Shown here: in pieces, positions 44,724 through 56,488 of the stretch | How the letters are laid out: every line of letters begins with the position of its first letter | Numbering within the stretch: position 1 is the first letter of the stretch | NCBI GenBank assembly: GCA_947561585.1 | Contig: CANNZV010002331.1 | Span: 24 to 64,023, forward strand | Source of the DNA: Caprella mutica | Taxonomy: Eukaryota; Arthropoda; Malacostraca; Amphipoda; Caprellidae | Length of the DNA stretch: 64,000 nucleotides | Direction: 5' to 3' | Notes under the pieces: generated by a model | Database searches by the model: none | What the model was told of the DNA's origin: nothing | What the model saw: the letters and a program-made list of their open reading frames with translations, nothing else | Made by a program: the position numbers and the translations under genes

Positions 44724-47655
44724 AGTAACCTCGGCACTCACTTGCGCTCTGGACGAGACCTGCCCTCTAAGAGCTGTAAGTTCCCGTAGGAAAACCAACT
44801 ATTGGTGGACCACGGAACTGGCGGCCTGGAGGAGCGGATCAAATCCGCTTGGAACAGAGCATCCAACACGGATGCTCAGAGTGCTTGGGACAATTACCGT
44901 AGACTCAAGCGTGAATATAAATCTATGATTCGTAGAGCTAAAAGGAGTTCCTGGCGAAACTTCTGCAGCAGCTACGAAAACATACACGATTCTAACAGAA
45001 TCAGTAAGCTACTCAAAGAAGTAAGAAAGGTACAACTGGACGTTTTACAGAATAATGACGGTACGTACGCTTCTAGCTCCAGCGAGACCCTAGAGTTCAT
45101 GATGTCCGTGCACTATCCCGGTAGTGTAAGGATAGACCATGACTCACCCTTTACCCTGCCAAAATTGAGCTGGTGCGACCGGCAATCTGATCACTTCATT
45201 ACGGAGGAGAGAATTGCTAAGTCTATCAGTTCTTTTGACAGTTATAAATCACCTGGTGGGGATATGGTAAGTCCTGTTATGCTCCAAAGGGCGGGTCATG
45301 CCTTGGGTGAGATTCTGGTTCGACTTTTCCGAGCTAGTCTCTGCCTGAGTCATGTTCCTGATATCTGGTGCTTCGCGAGGACTGTCTTTATCCCGAAACC
45401 AGGGAAACCCTCGTATCTGAAGGCTAAGTCCTTTAGACCGATCACTCTGACCTCTTTCTTCCTGAAAGTTTTGGAGAGACTGGTCTACTGGCACCTGAGT
45501 GAGTGTATTGGCGGACTCAACCCAAAAATGCACTTGAACCAGTTTGTTTTCAAACAGGGCCACTCGACCGATGCAGCCCTGCATGTCGTTGTTCAAAAGC
45601 TTGGAAAAAGCAGTGTTCAACAAACAACTCGCCCTTGCCCTGTTTTTGGATATTGAAGGTGCCTTTGGCAACGTCTCTCTGGCGGTTATAAGGTCCGCTT
45701 TATGCAGGAATAGAGATACACCTGGTCACTTGGATCATAGGGATGCTGAAGAGCCAAAGGGACACAGCTACTCTTGGTGATTATAGCATCTCGGTTCGTT
45801 TGACTAGGGGTACACCACAAGGAGGAGTTCTCTCGCCACTCTTATTTAATCTGGTGATGAGTGAACTTCTCAGGAAACTGACTAATGTTTCCGGAGTTTA
45901 TGCACAGGCTTACGCTGATGATGTACTACTGCTATCAACTGGAATAGACTCCTTCAATATTAGTGAACGAGTTCAGGAAGGTTTGATGACTGTTGAGGAA
46001 TGGACCAGAGAATCTGGACTATCTTTGTGCAGCAATAAAACCTTTGCTACTATGTTTACATGGAAACGCAATTGGAAGTATCGCCCCCTAAGACTTATGG
46101 GACAAGAAATTCGGCTTGTGGACAGAGTAACTTACCTCGGAGTGACCCTGGACTCAAAGCTGAGCTGAATCCCCCATGTAGTTGACAAGTCTGCTAAAGC
46201 CATTAGATGCCTCCTACTGTGTAGGCGAGCAGTTGGACAGACATGGGGGCTTTCTCCGCAGGTCATGATGTGGATTTTCACCACCATGATTCGACCTATT
46301 ATGAGCTACGCTGTTACGGTTTGGGCAGCAGGGCTGGAGACTAGAACATGCGACCTGAAACTGTCCACACTGCAGCGGAAGGCTTGTATTGCCGTTTCAT
46401 CGGCCTATCCTGGAACGCCCACAGCCGCACTAGAGATGCTCCTCGGCTTGCCACCTCTGACTTCCTTTCTCAAAGGGACAGCGGTGTCAGGTTCTTACCG
46501 GTTGAAGCAGGCGGGTTTGTGGAGGGGTGGTTACATCAAAGACACTTTGGCTCACCAGAGCCTTGTGAATTGGTGTGAAAGGAACTACAGGGACCTACCT
46601 GTTCTAGCCTTTCCGGGAGACCTATGCAGCCCTCGGTTAAATCTACAAGTGAGATTTAAGACGAGTACTGTGGCCCCCGACCACACAGTGGAAGATTCGA
46701 CTGTGGCCTCTTTTACAGATGGCTCTAAGCTTGAATCTGGCAGAACAGGTGCAGGAGTACACTTCCCTGGTAGGAATGATACTGACCTAGTTGTATATCT
46801 AGGTTATCACTCCTCCGTTTTCCAGGCGGAGATATTGGCGATCACTCTGGCAGCAGAGAGACTGACCAGCATCATTTCCGGGGAACCTGATGTGGAGAGA
46901 CTTATCATATTCTCAGATAGCCAAGCGGCAATCAAAGCCGTGGTTAGTTTGAGGACCAGGAGCCAAACGGTAAACCGATGTGTAAATGCCCTGAACTCTC
47001 TGGGGCAGCTGGCTGACGTCACTCTTCAGTGGGTTAATAAGGCTCACGTTGGTACCATTGGTAACAAACCGCCGACTTCTTAGCTTAGGAAGCAGCTAAG
47101 ACCTCATGGGAAGGACCCGAACCCTTTCTGCCAGTGCCATATAGTGCATGTAAACTTTCAGTTTATCGTGGATTGCGGATAATTCCAGAAGAAGATGGGC
47201 CAACCTATCTTCTTGTAGACAGACCAAAGAGCTCTTCAAGCAGCCACTGGATAGGAGAGGCTGTCTGGGACTCTTGTCGTTGACTCAAAGGAAACTTCGT
47301 CTTACCCTGCAAATTTTAACAGGGCACGGAAACTTTGGATCCCATAACAGGATTACTGGAAAATGTACCAATGACACTTGCCGACGATGTGATCTTGCCC
47401 CAGAGACAAGGACTCATATTCTTGAAGAATGCCCTTCTTATCACAGGATTTCTAACGGACCTCCACAGAATTAGTAGGACTTTCAGCTTCTCGCATCTTT
47501 CTACCTTTCTTGAAAGAATTAGGAGGCTGGAGGATTTCAATGGCTAGTCTCTAGATCGGTTCAATGGGGATTTAGTACAGATGGGCCCACCTGCGGCCTG
47601 AGTGCTCACCCGCTTTCACAACGGCGAGCGGGTATCCAGTCATTAATAATAATAA
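44724..47655 (+). mobile_element. 5'-truncated non-LTR retrotransposon (I-like, RNase H)
   Basis: The element starts abruptly inside the linker before the reverse transcriptase. It runs through RT, RNase H and a C-terminal zinc-knuckle region, and ends in a short (TAA)n tail, ttaataataataa. ORF1 and the endonuclease are missing, as expected from incomplete target-primed reverse transcription. RNase H plus a TAA tail points to the I group (I, Loa or related clades), but the clade cannot be fixed by eye. It is inserted in the 21-bp foldback element and flanked by direct copies of about 218 bp. Confidence 0.9.
44740..47540 (+). pseudogene. LINE ORF2 (RT-RNase H), frameshifted
   Basis: The linker region reads KTNYWWTTELAAWR and RRLKREYKSMIRRAKRSSW (to about 44970). 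RT begins with KSPGGDMVSPVMLQ, then ARTVFIPKPGKPSY and SFRPITLTSFFLKVLERLV. A frameshift near 45600 precedes FLDIEGAF (first metal-binding Asp), and another near 45730 precedes TRGTPQGGVLSPLLFNL and YADD (45911-45922). A TGA at 46166-46168 interrupts the thumb. RNase H shows TDGSK (Asp 46718), QAEI (Glu 46829) and FSDSQAA (Asp 46916). A frameshift near 47060 and a TAG near 47089 follow. The tail GKCTNDTCRRCDLAPETRTH keeps the Cys/His knuckle (about 47360-47440). At least five lesions: dead on arrival. Confidence 0.9.
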
Positions 47656-47873
47656 GTGAAATATTATTTGATCCAAATGAAATAATATATGATTCAATGA
47701 AATAATATTTGATCCAAGTGAAATAATATTTGATCCAAGTGAAATATTATTTGATCCAAGTGAAATATTATTTGATCCAAGTGAAATTGAATATTTCATC
47801 ATTCCGATACTTAACATTTTACTACCAAGACACAAACGGTGAATTGTTTCAATATTCAAATAAAATAAATGCG
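47656..47873. repeat. right copy of ~218-bp direct repeat flanking the LINE
   Basis: It opens with six diverged 21-bp units (including aatatatgattcaatg) and then repeats the unique bases attgaatatttcatcattcc through aaataaatgcg. It is the partner of 44506-44723. Confidence 0.8.
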
Positions 47874-47875
47874 GG

Positions 47876-48780
47876 AACTCAAAAGCGGCAACTCCCAAAA
47901 AAATGCAGGATTTAAAAAAATGAGGGATTTAAAAAAGGCGTGATTTACAAAAAAATCAGGATTTTAGAAAAAGTGAAATTTATAAAATGAGGATTTCAAA
48001 AATGCGGGATTTAAAAGAATGCGGAATTTAAAAAAGTTGGCGATCTTTATAAAATGCGGGATTTTAATAAAATGCGGGATTTTAATAAAATGCGGGATTT
48101 TAATAAAATGCGGGATTTTAATAAAATGCGGGATTTCAATAAAATGCGGGATTTCAATAAAATGCGAGATTTCGATTAAAGGCGGGATTTTCAAAAAAGG
48201 TTGGAGTTTTAAAAGAGGCGGGATTTCAAACGAGGAGGAATTTCAAAAATCAGGATATAAATTTTTTTAGAATTCAGAAATATCGGGATTTACAAAAATG
48301 CGAGATTTTAAAAATTGTGGGATTTCAATAAAACGATTTTTTTTAAAGGGGGGAGTTTTAAAAAGATGGGATTTCAAAAAGGCAGAATTTCAAAAATCAG
48401 GATTTAAATTTTTTCGGAATTTTAGAAATACCTGGATTTACAAAAAATGCAGGATTTTCAAATAATGCGAGATTTAAAAAAAAATACGGGATTTCAAAAT
48501 AATGCAGGATTTAAAAAAGTGTGGGATTTCAACAAGTGTGGGATTTAAAAAAATGGAAGATATTTAAAGATGCGTGATTTACAAAAATCCAGGTTTTCCG
48601 ATAAATGCGTGTTTTCAATACAAAGCGGAATTTGAAAAAAGTGGTATCTAAAGATATGCTGGATTTCAAAAAAAATGCGAGATTTAAAAAAAAAAGGTGG
48701 GATTCCAACATTAGTATTTGAAGTCTCGCATTTTTTTTCTTGGATTTTTCTGAAATCCCACATTTTGTGTATATCGATTT
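47876..48780. repeat. 18-bp degenerate array, gcgggattt family
   Basis: The unit is close to atgcgggattttaataaa. The cleanest units are at 48055-48180. On both sides units vary (aaaaatgcgagattt, ggtgggattcc, gtgtgggatttc) and lengths drift. It forms the middle of the giant foldback element. Short minus-strand frames such as 47964-48194 are repeat artefacts. Confidence 0.85.
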
Positions 48781-49393
48781 TTTATGATTATTTGTATGTC
48801 AGATTTTTTACTTTCCTGTATTTTTTCTAACTCTGATTTACTGTATTACAAATTTTTGTTACCCATGATTTTTCAGTTATTCTTATTCTTGTTATCCTGA
48901 CAAACATTTTTTTAAATGGAATTATATCGTATCTTAAATGTTAAAGCGTGACATTTTTCAAGCAAACAACAGCCAAAGACACAATGTGTATTAGTATTTA
49001 GGGTGATTTTATAAATCTGTGAATTGAGAATATTGAAACTATTAACCGTGTCTTGCTAGCAAAATGTCAAGTATCGGAATGATAAAATATTTCAATTCTA
49101 TTGTATCAAATATTATTTCACTTGGATCAAATTCAATTTTACTTGGATAAAATTGAAATTCACTTGGATCAAATTGAAATTCATTTGGATCAACTAGAAC
49201 TGTAAATGGTATGGATGTTGTTTTGCAAAATTGGAATAAATTTAATCCAATAATTTGGAAGTTAAGGTATGTGACCATGTATGGTAACACTATGAGGAAA
49301 CCAATACAAAATTTGTGAAAATCTGCAATGTGATAGAAAATTATTTATGATAGAAAATTAACTATGTAAATGAATATTACATAAGATTAAAAT

Positions 49394-50518
49394 GGTGTCT
49401 GGAAAACTGCCAGGCGGAAAACTGCCGAAGCGGAAAACTACCAGGCGGAAAACTGACAGTCCCTTAATGAATTTGATGACTTTAATCAGCAATAACATTT
49501 TAATTTATAAAAAAAAACGACGTTCGCTCCTAGTTAAAATTAGTTAAGGGAACAATCATTTTCATTTAGTATACAAAACAAAAACATTGTTATATGTAGA
49601 CAAATTGATTAGAAAAATGTATAAAATACATTATTATATAAATATTACAGTTAAAAATCAAATACAAGATATAAATTAAATAATATAACTTTTCTTAGAA
49701 AATACTAAGAGATGAAATAAAGAAATTATTATATTAAGGACAGAGTGTAATGTCTTTGTTTACACAACACATTTCTACATTATCAGTTCATAACGGGTTT
49801 AGTGTCTAATTATTTCTTTTTTGTTTATAATTTGAGAATTGAACAAGCCTTCAAGCTTAATATTCACTTGAACTCATTATAAATCAAATTCGATCGATGT
49901 TTGTGAAATATTTAGAATTTTCAACACAATATCTATGATTATCAAACTGATATTACCTATCTATTTGTCTAACAATTTCACTCGATCGAATTGGATTGCA
50001 TATTAATTAATAATAGTTTTGCATATAAATGAAAATTGTAAAAATGAAAGTGTTAAAGTTATGGAGAATAAATATTTAATTGTAATAAATATTGAGCATA
50101 CATATAAGTGATTTAACATTCACTTAATTTATAATATACAAGATATGAATTATAAATCTTATAAATTTATAAAATTATGTATAGATATATGTACGTGTCT
50201 TAACAAATAAGTTAAAAATAGTCATTATAATTTCTTTGTGTGTACTGAAGTTTGGTTTACTGTGTGTTTAATAAAGTAGCTTTGTTGAAATACTATTTTC
50301 CATTGAATATTAAGTAATCCAATATCTATATACTTTAGTTATAACTGTAAAAAAAGAATGTCCCATTAATCCCTTAACAAGGGCTAACGCAGTTTTTTAT
50401 GAATTGAAATGTTCTTAGATTGTGTTTATAACCAAATAATATTTCAGAAAACTAAAAAAATACATAAATTGCCAATAAGTGACAGGCAGTTTTCCCCTTT
50501 GGCAGTTTTCCGTGTACC
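49394..50518. mobile_element. foldback-type element, ggaaaactgcc family
   Basis: Tips ggtgtctggaaaactgccag and, inverted, ggtacacggaaaactgccaa. The left arm has four tandem ggaaaactgccaggc-like units (49401-49460) and the right arm two in inverse. A perfect 9-bp target duplication, gattaaaat, lies at 49385-49393 and 50519-50527. The 1.1-kb interior is AT-rich and non-coding. This is the cleanest example in the window of the 9-bp target type. Confidence 0.92.
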
Positions 50519-50749
50519 GATTAAAATATGCATGAGCTATATGAACCTAATAAGCAATAAGTGTTTACTTTACTTTATATTACATAAAAATAAATTTGCT
50601 GCTATAATGGATAATACAGGACACCCATAATTCTACATTGCATTTATCACATTATGTGCGTCTAACACTAGTATCAGTTTAGTTATCTTACATAATGAGG
50701 AGCAGTTGGAAAGAAAAGACACTTGGTTTATAGTCAGGATGCCACGGTT

Positions 50750-51794
50750 GGGTCTAGGACATCTCGTCCACGGACATTTTGTCCACGAACATCTCATCCA
50801 CTGACATTTCGTCCACGCATGGCTTTATTTTGTATTTTAAAGTTTTATGGAATATATCCCAAATTATTTTTAATTATTACATTAATAGGCAGGTGTAATA
50901 ATAATATAATAGTGATTTAAGCCGTATATGAATTAATTAACACATAAACAAATTTACCCATTGATTACAGTTATAAAATTAAATATGCTGAAAGGGTTGA
51001 CTGTAATTTTAGTTATTTACCTCGTTTAATATTTTGCATTAATTAATGAATTATGAGTATCTAAAATTTAGAACTGAAATAACAGGGTCATAAAAAGTAT
51101 AAATGTGTGGATATGTAAGAATTAAAGAAAATACAATAGAGGTAAATAATTATTATTATTATTTAAGTATAAGTCCGAAAATATGAAACAGTCCAATAAC
51201 ATGATCGTGTTTACGTGTTTACGTTGTTTAAATAATTAATCGTAACACTAAAAAGTATCAATATCTAGCTAATTTTTTATATCTTTTTTTAGTAGTATAT
51301 TATATACCTGCGTATTATTATGTATGTAATTTAGGTAATTACTGTTAAAAATGTTCTATCAGAAAATACTAATTTCTGAAGCAATATTGCATCTAATTAC
51401 TTAATCTGAATACTACTATTGATGATTATTGTAGTAACCGTGAAATAAACACCACAAAAAATGTCTCCGTTTTTTATGTTTATGTACTGTAATAACATCG
51501 ATACATGACAGGTAATTATTACAGATATTATAAGACTCGGGTGTAATAAAAGCGGGGCCTGACTATATATCATTGAAAAAAAATCATTTTTATTATTTTA
51601 CTAAAAATTAAGGCAAAGACCATACATTTCTAATTACCATCAAATAAGGGTGTTAAATACTTTTATATTGCAGAATATATATAAATAATATAATATATAA
51701 AATAAATGCACACAATATATATGATACAAAATAAAGCAATTCGAGGACGAAATGTCCGTGGACGAATTGTCCGTCGACAAAATGTCCGTGCACG
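50750..51794. mobile_element. foldback-type element, ggacatttcgtcc family
   Basis: The left arm has four tandem units of about 15 bp (acatctcgtccacgg, acattttgtccacga and so on, 50758-50818). The right arm carries the inverse (51745-51794). Tips are gggtctagg and, inverted, cgtgcacgg. Flanks gccacggtt (50741-50749) and gctatggtt (51795-51803) match at 7 of 9. The interior is non-coding and very AT-rich. Confidence 0.8.
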
Positions 51795-52287
51795 GCTATG
51801 GTTACACTAAATTGAGTTACATAGTACATATCTATGTCTGGACGATGTTGCTTTTGAATAATAACATTCCACATCAGGTAGATAAATTACAAGAATTATA
51901 TATTTTATTTACAATTCAAGTAAATAAGTACCACCACCATTTCTAGACATGAATACCTACGTATTCTATGTATGTCCATCTGATCTGATACTCACATAAA
52001 TTTATCATTAACATAAATAGAATCAGTCCAAAGCATCTACTTAGCATTTTTTTTCCCTTCACTACCGTTTGACAGTATTATAGTTTTTTGATGGTGGATT
52101 TGTTGATGACATTGTTACCACAGAATTGTCCATCTAGCAAATGAGGAAAACTTTTCGTGGAGCCCATAAAACTTTCATGGGGACCAAGAGGCTTATATTT
52201 ACCATTTGTTTAGAATCCTATACATTACAATGTTTAGGAAAACGATTATTTTCTATTATTCCTAAACAATTCTTTCCTCAAGAATTC

Positions 52288-53351
52288 GGTGTGCGGAAAG
52301 TTCACCACCCTCAATTCGCCGCCGGAAAGTTCACCCCTCTCAATTCACCGCATAGAAAGTTCCTCGCAACTCAATTCACCGTATAAACAATTTAATTCTA
52401 AATTTAACAATGATATGAAAAATTATAACAATAAAAATCTAAATAGACATGATTTACGTTAAATATAAAGGCTTGTTTAAGGGTATATTTAATTATATTA
52501 CTGAAAATATGAAATTAAAATTATATATTATTACTGAAAATATGAAATTAATATTATATACTATTACTATTACGAAATAATATATTATTAGTCAATATAT
52601 GAAATGATATAAATTAAGTAACGATTGTTGTTTCGACATTAATATCTTTTGAGGGAGTATTTGGTTATATTGTGTGTGCGGAGTGGGGTGCATTTCCTTC
52701 AGAGGCTCAAGATTTCTTGGTTATATAGAAGATAGGTGGCTTTGACATCGTAGATCTCCCAAATATTCTTTAGAAATGTGCAATGTATATATTCTTTTTG
52801 AAGAAATTAAACCAACAATAATGTCGAAGGGTGGCAATGATCTTTTAATGAACAAATGACTTTCGTACATCCGAATATATGGAAGTTTTTGGGCTGCATC
52901 AAGCAAGAGCAAAAGCTAACTGAAATCAAAATTGAACAATTAGTTGCTTGTAAAATGCCTACCAAGGGATGGAAGGTCTACACTCAAACTGCTGCAATTA
53001 TTATTTTTTTAAATATCACTATGCATAGTTTCGTATTAAAATTAATTTTTGTTATTTGTAGTCATTTTATTGCCACGGATTTTCATAGATTGAATATATG
53101 AAGAGTTTTTTTTGACGTAATATAAAAAATGGAATATTTTTTTATCCATTATAATAAATGCATGCAGTTGTCAAACCTTTTATTAACCTTAATGAAAAAG
53201 AAGTATCAATAAACATTACTTAAATTGAAATTTACATATATGCAGTGAATCGAGTTGCGGTTAATTGAGTTGCTGTGAACTTTACATGCGGTGAATTGAG
53301 TGCGACCAACTTTCCGGCGGTGATTTGAGGGCGGTGAACTCTCCTGTAATC
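52288..53351. mobile_element. foldback-type element, gttcaccgccctcaa family
   Basis: Tips ggtgtgcggaaagttcacc and, inverted, gattacaggagagttcacc. Each arm has three to four tandem units of about 27 bp built on aaagttcacc and ctcaattcaccgc (52295-52385; inverse 53247-53345). A perfect 9-bp duplication, caagaattc, lies at 52279-52287 and 53352-53360. No coding region is supported inside. Confidence 0.9.
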
Positions 53352-53360
53352 CAAGAATTC

Positions 53361-54696
53361 ACCTAGAGCTACAATGGTAATGAAGTTTTCACAATAAATT
53401 AATATTCATAAGATTCAATATTTGGTTCCCGTCAATCAACCATCATCGTCACTCTCATCTAAAAAGGTCAACAAATTCGTTGACAATACAGTTTTTCAAT
53501 ATGGGTAAAATATATCTATTCATTACTAGTGTGATAATATGGTAACACGTGAAAAATGATATATTAAAAAATATGAAAATTATTTTCACATCATTTGTAT
53601 GACAATAATTATAGCCACTTAGTGTATATTTGATATACAAGTCCCAAAACTATTGAAAATATAACCAAACCAGAGATAAGGCTAACAGTTTCCGTGCTGC
53701 CATTTTGAAAGTTCTAAAATCTTATAACATAGTATTGACGCGATGAGTGATAGTAACTCATTATTTAGGTGTTATCATACCATCAGCCATAACAAGAGCT
53801 AACTATTTTATCATTATTGGACATCTGTCACGTTTCTTTCGCAATTTATTTGCATTTTTCAAATTTACTGATAGTGTGACCATATGATCACACTATTAGG
53901 TACAGAGTGAGGTAACACAAGTCAATGACGGAAACCAAATTACTATCCTCGTTGTCGAATGGGTGAACAACCGGAAGTTTTCCGTCAGTGATAGCTACAA
54001 AAATCAAAACTTAGACACCGTTCCGGTTATTGGTTTCTGTAATTTTGTGAAGATTTCTTTCCAACCGGACTCCATCCCTTTTACAATGTGGTTTTTGGTG
54101 AAGACAGAAGATTTCTTTGTCCATACAAATAATTTTTTGAACGAAATCTTATGGTTGAGAAAGCACCCATTCACAGAACTTTCGACTTTGCTGCTTATGA
54201 GTAGCTGTGAGAGGTTGTACTGAAGTTACTTTGTAAAACGTGAATTTCAGATTATAGCGGATTATTTTCCATTTGGCAGTGAGGCTTGATGAAGAATGTG
54301 GTGCAATTTTCCGGTGAAATTCAACGTGATTTTCAGTAAAAAAAAAGGATCATAACTTCTTCAATTCAGACCTTTCTTCAATTCGAAAAGACATCAGACC
54401 TTTTCGTTGGGGTTGGTGCAATTGATCCAATTCGTAAAAATTGCTGATTAACTTTAATTAATATTTCGATGGTAACTCAACCCTTCTTGAAAGCATAATG
54501 CTTCAAAAATTCTTGCCTTACTTTTGTGGGCACGATGAATATCTTCTGTTCATCTGATAACATCTTTTTTCTTGTTGAATCTTCTTAAGCCGGGCATCCA
54601 CGGTTAGTCAGGCCTTAAGGAATTCCTTCACGCGCTGAACGAGGATGTCCACTAACGATCAGTCTGTTCATAAGTGCAGGTCACTGCAAGATAGAC
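53361..54696. other. unassigned DNA
   Basis: No gene recognised. It contains a 24-bp near-perfect palindrome. The frame at 53963-54223 shows no motif. Confidence 0.45.
53872..53895. other. 24-bp near-perfect palindrome
   Basis: tagtgtgaccatatgatcac followed by acta reads nearly the same on the other strand, with one mismatched pair, centred on catatg. Possible binding site or chance; no repeat family is attached. Confidence 0.7.
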
Positions 54697-55040
54697 TAAA
54701 GCCCCGTCCAGACGGTCCGACAAATCACTTGAGTTTGGAAATACTTTTGTCCGGACGATCACGGACAATCTCATTTCTACTAGTGTTCGCATCCAGACGA
54801 GAGCAATATGATCAGGAAATGGAAATGTTCGCGATTCTGCATTATGAAATCATTGGAAAAATATTTATATGTAGCCCTAGTTGTCGTAAGTTAATACCTA
54901 CCTAACAATTTAGCTATTTTAGAAACAATCATGGATTAAAGAAATGATTACCTAGGTAGGGACCTAGCCGATGTAAAATATAAATGCAAACCTAGCCGAT
55001 TTTATTCCTAATATAAATTTTTAACTAGGTATCTAGCCAT

Positions 55041-55552
55041 GGGGTACGGTCAAGAGCCCCCCCGGTCAACAGCACTCCCGGTCATGAGCCCCCCCGGTCA
55101 TGAGCCCCCCTAGGTCATAAGCCCCCCCGGTCACGAGCCCCCCTCCCTGTTTTTCTAATCCTTATTTACCTAGTTAAACAAATGAAGAATTATTTAGATA
55201 GAAATAACTGAGAGTTGCTAATGTAGTTTGTTGTATTCACTAGTTTGTTGTACTGCACACTTCATGATTGTTTAATGACCTGGCAGGGGGGTTCGGGGGG
55301 CGGCAGGCCCCCCGATATACATATAATTTATGTCTATTCAGTAATGAACTACAAAAGTGTCAATAAGGATTTAAAAACAGGGGGGCTCGTGACCGGGGGG
55401 GGGGGCTCGTGACCGGGGGGGGGGGCTCTTGACCGGGGAGGCTCATGACCTAGGGGGGCTCATGACCGGGGGGGCTCTTGACCGGGGGGCTCATGACCGG
55501 GGGGCTCATGACCGGGGGGGCTCTTGACCGGGGGGGCTTATGACCTACACCC
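55041..55552 (-). mobile_element. G/C-rich foldback MITE, copy 2 (512 bp)
   Basis: Inverse orientation relative to the copy at 12865. Tips ggggtacggtcaagagcccc and, inverted, gggtgtaggtcataagcccc. The right arm has about ten tandem gaccggggggctc units, more than copy 1. A perfect 9-bp duplication, tctagccat, lies at 55032-55040 and 55553-55561. The middle shares tgacctggcag and cttatttaccta with copy 1. Arms are rich in runs of C or G up to about 10. Confidence 0.93.
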
Positions 55553-55763
55553 TCTAGCCATATAGGTACCTATTCAAAATATAATAGCGCTTGGTACTTA
55601 TCTAGAGAAACGTCTCAGTAATCAAACACTCCTAGTACTTGCAAAGTGGGAGTTTTCGTAGGTCATGATAGGTAGGTGTCTATCAAAATTTGAAATTTCA
55701 TATGTAGGTATATGCTAACGCTCACTTCCAAATTACCTAATCATTCAAACCTATCGGCCTATA

Positions 55764-55930
55764 GGGTAAGTTCCAAGTTATGGGACAGTTCCACATATTT
55801 TGGACAAGTAAGAAGAAAAAGCTAATGATGACAATTGAGAGGTAAATAATAATTAAAATAGCTAGCTACCTATAACAATTATAATACGTGTTCGAAAATG
55901 TGGAACCGTTCGATAAGTCGGAACTTACCC
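55764..55930. mobile_element. 167-bp MITE with TA target, gggtaagttcc family
   Basis: Tips gggtaagttccaagttatgg and, inverted, gggtaagttccgacttatcg; homology continues for about 40 bases. TA lies directly outside both ends (55762-55763, 55931-55932). Non-coding. The target and length fit Tc1/mariner-type MITEs. A second copy, split by an insertion, is at 58478-60152. Confidence 0.88.
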
Positions 55931-56333
55931 TAGTCAGTACATTATATGTAGAATAAATAGCTAATTAAATTGATTCTTAAATACAAATATTTATTTAAAT
56001 TCACTTACAAAAGTCTCAATCAAATAATATAAATATAATACTACCTACTAAACAATGAATTCTATCATTTATATCTAAAATGATAGTACCTTATTACGAA
56101 ATTCACTCCATATATCACAAATATTCTTTCAAATAACAGTCGCGAACACTTCGATTCCTATGTTCTGGGACAAATTTGTCCAACATGTTGAAAATCACTG
56201 AAAGTTTCGATTCTTGTGATCGGGGACTAATTTGTCCGCCATACTGCGAACAAATTTGTTCGCGAACACAAGATTTCAGAGAAAAATTGGCATTTGTCGA
56301 GTTCTGGACGGAGCTTAACGTGGTGTTCAAAAC

Positions 56334-56488
56334 GGGGTATGGTCATAAGCCCTTCGGACACGAACCCCTCTTTTTTATTTTTATATAATTTGAATAAATT
56401 AAAATTGCTTTGAATCTCTCAAAATAGAAGGTAATGCACACTTCGTGATTATTTCACGAACGGGAGGATAGGGTTCATGTCCTACATC
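56334..56488. mobile_element. short degenerate relative of the G/C-rich MITE
   Basis: The left end ggggtatggtcataagccct and the inverted right end ggatgtaggacatgaaccc resemble the tips at 12865 and 55041. The middle shares cacttcgtgattatt with their interiors. Only about 155 bp remain and no target duplication is evident. Confidence 0.55.

Larger units (their letters stand above)
42914..49201. mobile_element. giant foldback-type element, 21-bp family
   Basis: The left tip agttctagttgatccaaatg (42914) has its inverse at about 49182-49201. Inside the left tip lies a 1.7-kb array of 21-mers; inside the right tip are only about five inverted units (49085-49200). Next inwards, cattccgatacttaacattt and gaattgtttcaatattc on the left (44650-44710) have an inverse at 49025-49085. 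This nested symmetry defines one element of about 6.3 kb, now containing a LINE and an 18-bp array. Target duplication is not convincing, so the exact outer limits are tentative. Confidence 0.65.
54701..56314. mobile_element. TIR element with two younger MITEs inside
   Basis: The left end gccccgtccagacggtccga and the inverted right end gctccgtccagaactcgaca are related over about 24 bases with small gaps. On the right it is followed by TTAA (56315-56318), and the left neighbour is TAAA (54697-54700). This suggests a piggyBac-type TTAA target with one mutation. Subterminal copies of cggacaa / ttgtccg recur on both sides. The element is disrupted by the G/C-rich MITE at 55041 and the TA MITE at 55764. 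No transposase. Confidence 0.6.
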
